Source: Orbilia blumenaviensis
Lineage: Eukaryota > Ascomycota > Orbiliomycetes > Orbiliales > Orbiliaceae
DNA: 64,000 bases
Assembly (NCBI GenBank): GCA_036872755.1
Contig: JAVHNS010000014.1
Span: forward strand, 124,001 to 188,000
Direction of reading: 5' to 3'
Translations under genes and position numbers: made by a program
Shown: one piece after another, positions 10,407 to 22,446 of the stretch
How positions within the stretch are numbered: position 1 is the first letter of the stretch
Layout of the letters: the number at the start of each line of letters is the position of its first letter
The notes under the pieces: model-generated
Told to the model about the DNA's origin: nothing
Seen by the model: only the letters and a program-made list of their open reading frames with translations
Database searches by the model: none

Positions 10407-13400
10407 AATAACGAAGCTATGTTCTAAGAGGATTGTGTCAGCAATATTTTCTTTACTTTGAATATTGTGGAAAGAAGAGGAATCTCGAGTAGTAGGTATC
10501 AAAGATAGATTTCCAAGGCGATGCAAGCGGCGAGACTTGATGTTGTTCCTAGGATATAGGGTCGAGGTATTCCATCGTTCGCAGCGCTATTATTGTGGGT
10601 TTCTAGGCGGGACGCATTGAAACTGGGACCGAGATAACGTTGAAGTAGGTTACCTTCTTAGGCGGAGCTGAAAAAGTGATGTGGTTAATGTGAGGAGAGG
10701 GGGGCGATGCTAAGGCTGAACGTGCGAGATGATGATGCTAAGGGCGTAGATATGGAGTTGTGGCAGTACGGCGAGGAAGTCGGAGGGAGCTGACATGTAA
10801 ATATGCACTTATGCAATTGTGTGGTTTTGTAGGAGAAGTGAATTTTATGGTGGCTCCTTTAAATAACAGTGCCGTGCTGACTTAGGTAAGTCAATACCTA
10901 GACCGGGTGAGCAGTGCAACTAACTGATCCTTAGGCGCCCTCATCTGCAAAGCTACATATCCCCGATGCCTCTGGGCGAATAGTATCTGAGCCCATCTCA
11001 GCTCATTTTTACTGCAAAAAAAGGCCCCGTATGATGTCTCTTCTAGCTACTGCTAGCATAGGTATCACCGACAGTCTGTAGACTCTTTAGCTGATCCGAA
11101 TAACCTATCTATACCTTAAATTTTAGGCAGGCCCCTAGCTTGCCCAAATAAACGTCATAAGTTCACTACTAAAGGAAATGGGTACTTTTATATAAAGCAT
11201 ATGAAACGGCCAGTTTGTTGACCTGGCTGAGTAGTCCTGCGCCTTAGAGGATGATATCTGCCTGCTCCTAGATCATCATTCCTAGTAACTACGGTTGAAA
11301 ACATGCGTCTTGATATATTGGGGTTCGATTATATTAAGTCAGTTAAGTATTCACAATAGCGTATTGATCCACTACTTCCGACAGCTTCCCTAGCGCTGTA
11401 GATTTCGCGAATAAGAACCGGTTCGCGAGAGAAGGCGATACTCAGGCTACGCAGCTGCGTACCTCGCGAGTAAGATTGGGTATACGTAACCGTTAACCTC
11501 TTGTCAAATAATTTTCCTACGCAGAGAAAGGATTTCACGATTAGTAATCCTGTCCTCATTTCTACAACCTTGAGGAAAGAGGGAGCTCCTTAAGATGCTG
11601 TCACCAAGTTGGATGCGTCGGGTTTGTTGCAATTGTCGTCAGTATAAGCGTTGACGGACAATAATACAATACCACACGTGCCCTCGTTCCTGCAGCCCTG
11701 CGCAATTTTCGTATTTTCGGTTATTCCCGTTGAGCGCTTTGTTTGGGTACGACCAGTTGAACCAGTTTAATTTGTTAGGATATATTAGTTACTGAAAACC
11801 CAGCTTCCAGAACCAAAGACTTGACTTGCAGTATCCACATAGGATAACCCGGTCTCGATTAACAGAGAACCATGTAAGCTAGCTGCGCCTTGCAATGGTA
11901 TTCCAGCCATATGTCTTTAAAAATACGGCTGCTTTTAATGGCTCTTACTTAAACAAGCTAATAGTATCTTTACGGAAAGATTTATGATAGAGATGTGAGG
12001 ATTCGAGCTCGAAAGTGAGAAACTGTATCTCAACCCGCCCCTTCCCCTTCTCAAGTCGCAGCTATACTGCTATAGACATGCCCATCAAGTGACAAGCCAA
12101 ATTAAATCCATCAATTGAAAATGTATGTTGCGGCCTGGTAGGCCAGTGGGCTCGGGGTTGCTTCGTCAGCTCGAATTCCCCAGCAATGTGCAAGTAGGAG
12201 AGTGAGGTACCTCTTTTCCTGGTAACCACATACATAAGTAGGTACCTAGGTATCTACCTGGGTAAGTGCGATCAACCTCTGCAGACCTGCAGGCCCGAGT
12301 GAGCATCAGATTGTTTCGTGAATTCGATCTTCAATGTTAATATTGGAAAGCATGACTCGAGTTTCCAAGCCCTGTGACCACTCTGTAACTCGCGAGTAGG
12401 CGAGTCCTAGCCACAGGAGAAACGAACTTGGGTGAGCTTGGATGAACCGTTCTAACGACGGCATATTACCTAGGTAGTTAAGAGTTATTAGCGGGGTTGG
12501 CCACGATAATTGATTCTTGATGTCATGTCAGACACCTATCCAGAGCCGCCATGCCAAACTCCCGTATTCGATATTCCAATATATCTTGTAATATATTAAT
12601 ACGAAATCACAGGTCAGAGGAAACGTTATTGTTGCATGCCTCGCTGGGGATGTGGGTGCTGGAGTGCCAAGAGGCCAATACGAGCTGTCGGTCGGGGTCA
12701 AAGCGGCCGATTTGGATGACACCCCGCATCAAAAGTCCGGCAAATTGGTTTTCACGCGTAGCGGACAATACACACTGGTGGCAATTATGAAATGGATATG
12801 GATAAGCTTTTGAAGCTAGGAATCTGGGGAATCCTTTCTGCTGACCAATATTAGATAATTGGCCTACGCAATTGGCTAGGGAAGGTTCGTTACTCAGCAG
12901 TATATTGTATTACGATATTTCCCGTGGCAGGCCCACCGACCCCACCGTTGGAACCACATGTTTAAAGCGGAGAAGTCAGATATCAACACGCATATCTTCA
13001 GAATTTAACCTCCTGTAATCCTTAACCGACTTTAGCATTGACTAAGCGCTATATTGCTTGCTCAGTAACTACTCTGTATTTTCGAACTCTGGATTCAGAC
13101 TATTCTGTTAGGCCTAAAATCCCACAGACTAAACCACGGGGAAAGGCCGGCGACCCCCACGGGTCCGTCGGCCAAGTGTCTGGCCAAGCAAATCTTTTCC
13201 GATTTATTACGCCTTCGATGACCTTCAACCGATGACATTCCGAAGTTTCTACGAAATTTCTATGATTTACTCCATGAACATGAGGGTGCTTTGACCTAAG
13301 GGTAACTTCCTCACAATGTGCTAGGTCAAATGTTTTTCCACTACTAAGATTCTAGTGACAATCATCAAGAACAGATATTTTGGATCATTTTCTAAATTTC

Positions 13401-14808
13401 TGTGGTTTAGTTAGACGTGGCTGCGGGAATGCTTCGTTGCCCATGGGCAATAGCCGTTTAGGCGGAGGCGCCACACCTTGAATATTATATAACTAGGGAT
13501 ATGGTAGACGAATAGCTTGTTAGCTCAGTGTATATTGCCTGCCCGTCTCATTATAAATTCTAGGTCCCGTGAGAACGAGCACAATAATATGCGGATATGG
13601 GCACGGCAGATGGCAAATGTCAAGATAGATTAAACCTGGGGGCATGGCCTGGGCGATCCTAGTCTTTTCCTACGTCTACGGTATGCAGATTGTATGGCCT
13701 TCCAACCACCCATCATCTTCAGAGAGAATGAGGGTTTTTTTGTAGGTCGCACGAGTCAAGATCAGCATATACATCTTGGTGGATACGGTTTTTCGGCCCT
13801 TCGGCCGAATAAGGAAAAGCAGCGATTTCCTCGGTCTGACCGGTTAAAAACCCCTACCCAGGCTGCATCTGACAAGCATTCTCCCGAGAAAGCCAACCTT
13901 CTCGCTTGCTGTATTGATACCCGGAAAATTGACTGCATCTTGTTGTATTCTGTGTGTTCGTCTCAAGGGTATGCCGAATATCGCTACCTCTCTTAGTCAT
14001 TTAGGCGCTTCTTTGCGGGGAAACCCCTCGTATGTAACGTTTCCACTTGAATGTTATTGTGGCACGCCTGCAGTTGATATCGCAATTGGGCTCGTCTTTT
14101 AACCGGGGAGGGCTGTCTGACATTAGATTGTCGAATATTAATGTATTACAATATTTGCCATTGCATTGGGGGCCTGGGGAATACTTATCCAACCTTGATT
14201 TCTGATATTTGAAACAGGTTGGCCGCCCGAAACGTGGTTCATTACTCATAGGAATACTCGTACCTCTTCTCGAATCAAGTTACAGCATGGATCAACTGTG
14301 AGGCCAATACTTGAATATCCAGGTCTTGACAACGCCCTTCTCCGTCTTGGCCAATGTTGTGATACTCGGATCAATTGAGAGCTTGTCGGTCAAGTGGTCG
14401 GATGACATGGGCCTTCTGGATTCACTCGACTGCGTCCGACCTATCGGCTTTTGATCAAACCCTGTTAGCTATAGCATGACCTAAACTTTTATTGGCAAGG
14501 CGAAGATTATAATGATAGTTGATCAGAAATCTTTGAGGTTCGTGGGCCGCTGTGGAGAGTGAATTCTCTTAGATGCCCCCATGATCAAACCTGCATGGGG
14601 AAACCATTTGAATTTCTGGGGTAGCTTTCGAGCTCTCCTCTAAAAAGCGACGTTTATATAAAGACCGGGAGGGTAACTCATCTTTGGAATTGGTTTTTTA
14701 TCTCGCGATAAGCGTGTCGATAAGGCCAGCACTCTCCCGCCTAAGGTTGATACCTCCTTCCTATATATACCGGAGATCGTAGATTGATAGATACAATCGG
14801 ACGACAAG
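10407..14808. other. Gene-poor 4.4-kb spacer
   Basis: Frames are short and lack motifs on both strands. A cluster of TAGGTA/TACCTA words lies at 12236-12266. A GC hairpin TTCGGCC-CTTC-GGCCGAA lies at about 13792-13809. No transposase, reverse transcriptase or terminal repeats were found. The last 150 bp hold the promoter of the sugar transporter. Confidence 0.6.
14655..14663 (+). promoter_or_regulatory. TATA box of MFS sugar transporter gene
   Basis: TATATAAAG lies 146 bp before the ATG at 14809, a spacing like that of the other secreted or transport genes in this window. Confidence 0.6.
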
Positions 14809-16791
14809 ATGGCCCCAGTGGGTGCGCACATCGGTAACCCAGCCGATCCAGTTGTGACGGCTCTGGTTGAGCAGGACAAAATACCATGGTACAAGAAAAA
14901 AAACCTCAGGTCTTTGTACTTTATCATGTTTCCAACATGTATTGGTATTGAAATGACGTCTGGTTTTGACTCCTCTATGATGAACGGTAAGCAGCCTAGC
15001 CCCTCCCGCTGCGACAACGGGTACTTTGGTAGTCGAATTTGCAGCTAATAAGTTTTCATAACGTAGGTCTTCAAGCTGTCCAGAATTGGGATGAGTACTT
15101 TGGGTTCCCACGTGGCTCGAGACTTGGTATCTTCAGTGCTTCATACAGCTTGGGCGCTATCCTCGGTTTGCCCTTCATCCCGATGATTTCTCATCGATGG
15201 GGAAGAAGGTGGACTATCATCTTTGGGTCCGTGATCATGATCATCGGTGCCATTATCCAAGGTGCTAGCCAAAACTGTAAGTTTGCGCTGTAGCGCCACC
15301 TAGCCGCTCGTTTTGCAAAGTCATGAAGCTAAAATCTTTTGCCATTTAGTCGCCATGTTCACTATGTCTCGCATCATCCTCGGTTTTGGTATTCCCTACG
15401 GCATCGTTGGTGCCTCGGCACTTATTGGTGAAACAGCATATCCAAAGGAAAGACCGACGTTAACAGCCGTATTCAACGCTTCTTGGTTTATTGGTGCCAT
15501 CGTTGCCGCTTCTATTACACTTGGTACCTTTGCAATGCCGAATACCTGGAGTTGGAGAATTCCAAGTTTTTTGCAGGTCGTTCCATCCTTGTTGCAAATT
15601 ATTTTCATGCCGTGGATGCCCGAAAGCCCTCGTTTTGTAAGCATATATTGCCCCATAAAAAGCATACAGAGGTACCTGCTCTTGGAGTTTGATCCTAACA
15701 TCATCATTCCGCCTTGTAGTTGATCCAAAAGGACCGTATCGAGGAGGCACGAGACTTTTTCATTAAGTACCACGCCGAAGGTGATGCCAATAGCGAATTG
15801 GTTAAAGCAGAGATTGTTCAAGTCCAAACTGCTATCAAGCTCGAGCTTGAGCATGCTAGCCTCGGATGGCGAGAACTTTTCAAAACACCTGGTAACCGTC
15901 GCAGAGCCACCATCACTGGTTTCCTTGGTCTTTTCACGCAGTGGTCTGGAAACACCCTCATCAGTTACTACCTTGTTCAGATCCTTAACCAAGCTGGTAT
16001 CACCAACAAGGGCACACAAACTAGAATCAATCTTGGTCGAACATGTTGGGACTTTTTGAACGGTACCATCATCGCACTTAACGTCCCAAGACTGTTGAAG
16101 CGAAGAACCGGGTACTTCATTTGTACATGCGGTTTGTTGTGTGTGTATATTTCTTGGACTATCGCTGCCTCTCAGTATGCGCAGACGAAGCGTGAATCCG
16201 CTGGTTATGCCGTATTAGTTATGATTTTCTTGTACAGCCCGTTCTATAACGTTGGTTACAACTCTTTGACATACAGTAAGTTCTCCCACATTACCCTTCC
16301 GTTAACTTTGGAGGGAATCTTTCAGAACATACTAACTTAGTGCTTCACAGCCTACCTTGTCGAGCTCTTCCCATACCACATTCGAGCAAACGGAATTGTA
16401 AGTGCAATTTATGAGCAGATTAATACATATCACATATCCTAACATATTTCTATTCTAGGCTTTCTTCCAAGTTTGGGGCAGAGCTGCCGGTTTCTTCAAC
16501 AACTTCGTTAACCCAATTGCTCTTCAAGCTATCGCATGGAAATATTATATCACCTACTGCGTTTGGCTTGGATTTGAAATTGCGTTCGTCTACTTCATGT
16601 TCCCAGAAACCTCGGGACGTACACTCGAAGAATTGGCCTTCTTGTTTGAAGGCTCTGAGAACAACGAGCTTCTCAACAAGACTACTGAGAAGCAACTCGG
16701 TGATAACATCCACCTTGATGATGTTCCCATTGTTGGAGGTGGGAAGGACGAGGAGAGGCCAACCGCTCAGGAGATCGAAGCCGCTAAATAA
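14809..16791 (+). CDS. MFS sugar transporter, lactose-permease/hexose-transporter type, 536 aa, six exons
   Basis: Exons are 14809-14986, 15067-15276, 15350-15636, 15720-16275, 16351-16397 and 16459-16791. The five introns (80, 73, 83, 75 and 61 bp) start with GTAAGT or GTAAGC and keep the frame. Sugar-porter signatures appear in order: GFDSSMMNG in TM1, HRWGRRW in the loop after TM2, PESPRF after TM6, and LVELFPYHIRANGI and MFPETSGRTLEELA at the C-terminal end. About 12 membrane helices fit the hydrophobic pattern. It is a plasma-membrane sugar:H+ symporter by family. The closest subgroup is the fungal lactose/cellodextrin permease-like set, from recollection of motif style, so the substrate is not settled. 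It may import galactose- or glucose-containing products of the nearby hydrolases. Confidence 0.94.
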
Positions 16792-17548
16792 GATGAGAAA
16801 GGTATCGGCCGGCCGGTGACCTTTCATGATACGAATCTTACGAATTATAAGCATATGTGTATTTAGTACTAGTATGTATGCTGTATACAGAGTCCAAGGG
16901 ATAGCCAAGGACCCTTTGTCAATGGTGCGCGACATTGAATCGATGCATATGGAATTGGTATTTCGTCAGTTTCAAAAGCTCCCTCCCTATCCAGTGGCCA
17001 GGCAACGCGAGGGTTTGTTGTATTTTATATCCGTACCCTACACGGCCAGAGCTTATAGTGTGCGCTCTGCGGCTCTGCAGATATTCATTATTGACCCTAA
17101 GGTCACGGATTTTTGTAAAGTATTGTATTTTAGCAATATTTTAAAATACTCAAACGTGCATCTTCCCGGAAATATCGCGAGGAATACCTGTTTACGGGGG
17201 CGAGACTTCATACAAGTCAGGTTATCAACACCCCCTTTACAATACACTGTTAACATACATGTTATGTAGACGGCTTTTAAATTATTTCATAGACGCTAAA
17301 ACTTAAGCATAGGTGCAATGTACTGGTATATATGGTATACTTGACAACATGTAACTCCACGCCCAATTTAATTTCGCTATATACACAACAAAGCGTTTTA
17401 GTCCTGGGTATCGTTCTAGTGTGCCCTTTGTCATAGATACATGTATAAATCTGCTCTGGGTTTTTCCTTCTTCAAATCGCAACTGAGGTGGCATTGTCGA
17501 TTTATTGATCTAACTCCAGAGCCCTGTTACCCTTCGAAGCTTTCCCGG
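16792..17548. other. Intergenic region between convergent genes
   Basis: 3' regions of the sugar transporter and the GNAT gene. Short frames only, no motif or repeat recognised. Confidence 0.6.
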
Positions 17549-18250
17549 CTATGCTGCCCTCCACTCTGTCACGGCGCCTTCCCAGACCTCATCCTCGCTC
17601 TTTGGTACGTCGAAATCTCCGATAGCCTTAAGTCCCTGCCCATCGTAGTATCCTACCAATTTTCTGCCATTTCCTCTCCAGCAGTCCCCGCACAGTCTTG
17701 CCAATCCCAGTTTGGTTACCTCTTGTTTGGCGATGGTAAGCAGCGCGGAGCCAGATCCCTTAGCAAGCCCGCCAGCTCTGTGATCCGTCATCAAAAAAAC
17801 CAAATATACGAAAGGCTCCCTTTCATCCTGTTCCGGTATCACAGTGCGAGTATATTGCGGTGACGTAGCTTGAAGCACCATGGCCCCAACCGGGATAGTA
17901 ACAGTGTCTCCTTCTGTTGATAGGTATTTGTCCCTTAGTGCATTAGGGACATCCTCTTTGCTAATTTCGACTGATGCCACATACGCCTTGGTCCAATCTA
18001 GCGGTGGCTGTCCGTTTTTTAGTATATCTGGAGATGAAACAGGATACTTCGCAGCTGATATATCGCTGTCCGCTATCAACTTTTTAACTTTGTCGACAGC
18101 GCCGGGTAGTTGGCTGGGGATATACCGCCATTGGCTTGTACTACCAATAGAAGCGAGGTAAGGGAGTGTGGAATCCCACGCCTCGACAAACCAACTGTCG
18201 TCGTTGGCCGCTAACGTAGCGGGGCGGAATTTGAAGCTTGCTTGGGCCAT
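17549..18250 (-). CDS. GNAT-family N-acetyltransferase, 233 aa
   Basis: A single exon on the minus strand starts at ATG 18250. The acetyl-CoA binding motif A region is visible near residue 165 (GGLAKGSGSALLTIAKQEV), followed by LGLARLCGDCWRGNGRKLVGYY, the motif B region in which GN-x-KLV-x-YY is typical of GNAT enzymes. A longer N-terminal half without recognised domain includes WDSTLPYLASIGSTSQW. Family role: transfer of acetyl from acetyl-CoA to an amine of unknown identity. No signal peptide. A TATATATAAA run lies only 15 bp before the ATG, too close for a usual TATA box. Confidence 0.85.
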   Translation of the reverse strand: MAQASFKFRPATLAANDDSWFVEAWDSTLPYLASIGSTSQWRYIPSQLPGAVDKVKKLIADSDISAAKYPVSSPDILKNGQPPLDWTKAYVASVEISKEDVPNALRDKYLSTEGDTVTIPVGAMVLQATSPQYTRTVIPEQDEREPFVYLVFLMTDHRAGGLAKGSGSALLTIAKQEVTKLGLARLCGDCWRGNGRKLVGYYDGQGLKAIGDFDVPKSEDEVWEGAVTEWRAA

Positions 18251-19958
18251 ATATATTGTCTTGGTTTATATATAGTCGCCGCTGAATTGGGTTGGAGGGG
18301 TTCCAGGTCTGGAGCTAATGTTGATGCAAAGTTGTGAGCGGGATAAGCCATCGACCCACGTCCCACATTGTAAGAGAATCCCAGCTGTTGTAAAAAGGAT
18401 TCCTTGTCCCGATGTCGTTAGGCCGGGGTATTCTTCGGCATTCGCAGCTTGCCGACAGGCTTTACAATTCATTGGGTGGACGGATTTTGAGGGGAAATTA
18501 GTTTTGTGTTGCGAGTTTTTCTGGTTTGGTCGGATTTGCTCGCCTCGCAGCAAATTTAGGTGCATGGTTTGGTGCATCTGCGGTAAACCGGGTTCGCTAC
18601 GAACTTTGGGCTACAAACCACCGCGCAGGACCTTTGGGATGGCTAGTGAAAAAACTGAAAATCGCACGCGACTTGGCAGATCAATGGCGCCCAACTTAGG
18701 ACATGTCACCAGCATTAGATATCCAATTCTGCCCCAATGCACTCGGATTTTAATGCTTTTATCATATTTCATTCTTCACGATCTTGATATCATGATAGTA
18801 CTACTCGCGCTTGAGTGATTGGGTCTTTATATTCACTAGAAGGATAGCTAAAGGCATGTGCATGTTTCCATACAGATGCATTCGCATGCAGCTGGGGACA
18901 ACGCAGCAAGATTCCTGTCTTTAAGACAATGGTCATGCTGTTTAGGTCAGCTCAGTTCTCATGATCTCAGATTCGATCTGCATATTCAGGCCAGCCTCGA
19001 GGACACCTCTGCGGAGGTGAGTTCTTGATTCGACAGGAATTAAGTAGAGGGACGCAGAAAGAGGGTAGTAATTAGTTACCGGTAGTAACGTTACGTGATG
19101 CCCATGCGGTGCTGCGTTATGGCGAAGGGATAATTGAAGCTGTCTCCCATCGTGCCTCGAACGAGTATTCAACAGTGCCATGGTGTTCTCTTCGCGAAGC
19201 GGTCATGTCATCCGACATTAGTTGTGCGACAATCCCCAGGCGGGCAAGGACATGCCTGAGGCGTGCCATTGGGGATATGGGAGCTCGAAGCCAGGGGTCG
19301 CATGCCCAGATCGGTGGGTTCTGCCAAAAGGAAAACTCGCTGGGCCGCCCTAAAAATCTCGGTGGTGGGTGTAGAAAATGAGAATTATGGGCCTGCCGAA
19401 TCAAACTGTGCTGGCCCGGCCCCTGAATAGGCAAACATCATGAGACTTGTCTCTTCGCGTGAACGGGGCTAGGAATGACCCGGCGATGAAAGCGGAATAT
19501 AAATGTAGAGGCCCCTAATTTTTCATAGCTTCTCATCGAAACTTCCGCCTGCTGCCAGCTCCAATTGCTTCCTCAGAGTCAGAATTTTCTCGCTAGTATT
19601 GGTATCCCGTACTAGCGCTGTTGTAGGCACTTTGCCAGCAGCGCACCGCAAGAAGGGAGGCCAGGAACCGCAACAAAATTGCAAAATTTGACGAAAAGCG
19701 CAACACTTTAGGATCCCTTCACTATTGACCAAATCGATGCTTCAGCCTGGTCTCGTTGGAACCAGACAACACAAAGTTGAAACTTCAGCCGGCCGACTAG
19801 TTAAAATCCGTCAACCCTACATCTTTGCTGGAGAATTAGTATTTTACATCGCTTTCGAGCCTATCAATTTTTCCTGTATCCTGTAAACTTCCCTTTCAAA
19901 ACCTGAAAACCGGTCTGCAGTAGTAGCTGTCCAACTCTTGGAACTATAACATCATATC
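18251..19958. other. Divergent promoter region, no supported gene
   Basis: This lies between the minus-strand GNAT gene and the plus-strand exonuclease gene. A 166-codon plus frame at 18318-18818 overlaps the GNAT promoter, has no motif, and is a length expected once or twice by chance in this window. Confidence 0.55.
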
Positions 19959-21599
19959 ATGCCTGGCGTTGCAGCTTCTCCAGGCAGAATTTTGTGGAGC
20001 GAATATGCTTTTTCGCCTGAGAGGGAGCAGTCACTGAAGAGATTTCTTCTCCCGGGTGAAAAATTTAAACGATATGGGTACCGCGCTGAAAAATTCAGCC
20101 AGGAGGAGCTTTTCTTTAGGCACCAATCATATTGTCGGCGATGCGACGGTCAGTATTGGGCATACTGGACAGGAGTTGATCGGGTCCAGCCTGCAGCTAA
20201 CATACGGTCCTTTCCTCCATAGCGTTTGCTCTCATGCCCGATGGCTCAGACGGGTACAAAGAACGGCTGAAATGTCGGATACATCCTGGACAAAAACTGC
20301 CATCGCAAAAGGTATTTCGATTTAGTCAATAATTTCGCCCATGATTACCCTAATAAGGTGTTTGAATCTTGGAGCTAACGAGGTGCTTCGTCGGTATAGA
20401 TATGGAGCTGTTGTCGGATGACAACTGTTGACTTCCCTGGCGAGCCCAGCGGCTGCCGCGTGTACCCACGCCATGACTGGACTAATGATTCTATAGTACC
20501 GCAAAGGTTCTGGGATTTGCATCATACGCCGCCATTCAAGCCGTCAAGCCGATGCAAGCAGCCTCGAAAAGCAGTATCATTAGACTGCGAGATGGCCACT
20601 AACAAATTCGACTACCCAGAGCTAATCAAACTAACGCTTGTGGACGTCTTCACACAAGAAGTTCTTATCGACTCCCTGGTAAAGCCGATGGTGAATATTA
20701 AGAATATGGTTACACACATTCATGGAATCACCTATAAGAACATCATCTCAGCTTCGAACGCTTCGGCAGCAATCCTAGGCCGAGATGCGGCGAGGGAAAG
20801 GATCTTTGATTTCGTAGGACCTGGGACCATGGTTCTCGTTCATGGGGGTGCGAACGATTTCATGTGCTTAAGGTGGTTGCACACACATATCGTTGACACG
20901 CAGGAGATAGAGAGTAGGGTGAAGAGGATAGGAGATGACGAACTGGACGACTGGCTGGATGACGAAGGCACAGGCTTAGAAGCCATGTGCAGGTTGAGAA
21001 CGGGTATACAAATCAGAACCGGAAGGACCAAGTATGGAGACGGAGTTCATGATAGCGTGGAGGATGCAATGGCCTGCAGAGAGCTGGGGGTATGGTATTC
21101 GAACAATCTGAAGGGTGAGATTGAAGTAGAGGAAGTGTCGCCTAGTGTGCCTTGTACACCTTTCTCGAGGCTACAGGCGGAGGAAGGGGTAGAACAAGTG
21201 CCGCCTACGGTGCCCGCGGATGAAATCGCATCAAAGGCCAAGGCAGCGAGCAAATTGCAACCCACAGCACCAAGTTTCGTGCCAACCAATACATGGTTCG
21301 CAGGGAACACTTTCGTACCGGTAACACCATTAGCACCAATACCAATGATTCCAATAGTGTACCAAACGCCTGTAATGCCAGGCACCGCGGTTCAATTTTT
21401 CTCCTCCCCGTACGGTCCGTGGGTCGCCCAGCAAAGACCAAATATCAGCCTTCAGGTACCACTAACAACGCCTAGCCAACAGTTTTGGGACTGCAAAGTT
21501 TGCAATCTAAAGGTCCCCAAAGATGTTGAACAACAGCACAGGAAAGAGCAGTCTCACATCAACAGTCTCCTTACGCTCATACAACAGAAGGGAGGCTAG
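19959..21599 (+). CDS. REXO1-type 3'-5' RNA exonuclease with zinc motifs, 492 aa, three exons
   Basis: Exons are 19959-20148, 20223-20311 and 20400-21599. Intron 1 has a weaker GTCAGT donor but a perfect GCTAAC branch and CATAG acceptor. Intron 2 is GTATTT...GCTAAC...TATAG. Splicing assembles CRRCD, a second-exon C-x3-H (CRIHPG), and WSCC...GCRVYPRHDW, the Cys/His array found before the DEDDh domain in REXO1/Rex-like proteins. Exo I is SLDCEMA (Asp155, Glu157), Exo II is HGGANDFMCLRWLH, and Exo III is HDSVEDAMACREL with the DEDDh histidine. A Pro/Thr-rich linker leads to a C-terminal C2H2-like finger (CKVCNL...HRKEQSH). Expected role: metal-dependent trimming of structured RNA 3' ends, probably nuclear or nucleolar. 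Confidence 0.92.
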
Positions 21600-22446
21600 T
21601 CGGATGAGAACACATAGGGAGTTGCAATGCCTTCTGGGGGGTTATGGGCGTTCAAAATTTTTTTTAGCGTTTTGCATCTTTTTTCGAACCTATAGTGTAA
21701 CAATATACCAGTACGTTAAGATTCAGCTTTGAATTGATGTCTCGAATTAATCCGAACCCATATGATTATTGCTGTCGTTTGTTTCGCATAGGAGTTTTGG
21801 TACAGTGCTAGTGTACATGTTAGTTTATAAATTTAGCCTGGTTAGAGTCTGAAGATAAATTTAATTTTTGAATTTAATATACCGTCTCATTGTTGGCACG
21901 TCCTTTGAAACGACTTTGCGTGTCGTAGTTAAAGATCTATAGAAATATTTGAAATACAAGTGAGATCGTCATAAATTCTTTGAATCAATCAGTCGTATTG
22001 CCCGCTGATTATAGCAATGATCAGGAATAAAGAGCTTAGCTTGTAGTCAAACCTATTATATATTCTGATAGCCGTATATCTGACTGGGCCTATAGGTACT
22101 TAGGTAATATATACCTACGTAATATATGGCCATTATATACCTATACAGTGTAATTGCAAGCTATATGTGCATCGACAGCTGTAGCTAGGGGCTCGTGGCG
22201 GTGGCGGTGGCGGTGAGGGCATTTTGCGTTGTGTGTGGTTGTTTGGTTGTTGTCGTTGGAGACGTGCCGGACCATCCCTAAAGAATTTGTTTTGGTTTGC
22301 CATCCACCAAATCCCACCAACAACATCACAACAACCATCATCGCCACCTTTCTCTCTTACCACTTATCAACCATCGCCGACACCTCGGAAGACTTCAATC
22401 CCTTTCAGCCCCTTCTTCTAAATGTCATTCACCCTTAACCGTTACC
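21600..22446. other. Intergenic region with GGCGGT repeat and TAGGTA words
   Basis: An A/T-rich stretch with ATATACCTACGTAATATA and TATAGGTACTTAGGTA at 22091-22125. A GTGGCG hexanucleotide repeat lies at about 22195-22215, and a C/A-rich leader lies before the next ATG. No gene seen. Confidence 0.6.

Noticed and set aside
18265..18274. TATATATAAA as TATA box of the GNAT gene
   Set aside because: Only 15 bp before the ATG, leaving no room for a transcription start and leader.
18318..18818. 166-codon plus-strand open frame
   Set aside because: No motif, overlaps the GNAT promoter, and one or two frames of this length are expected by chance in the window.
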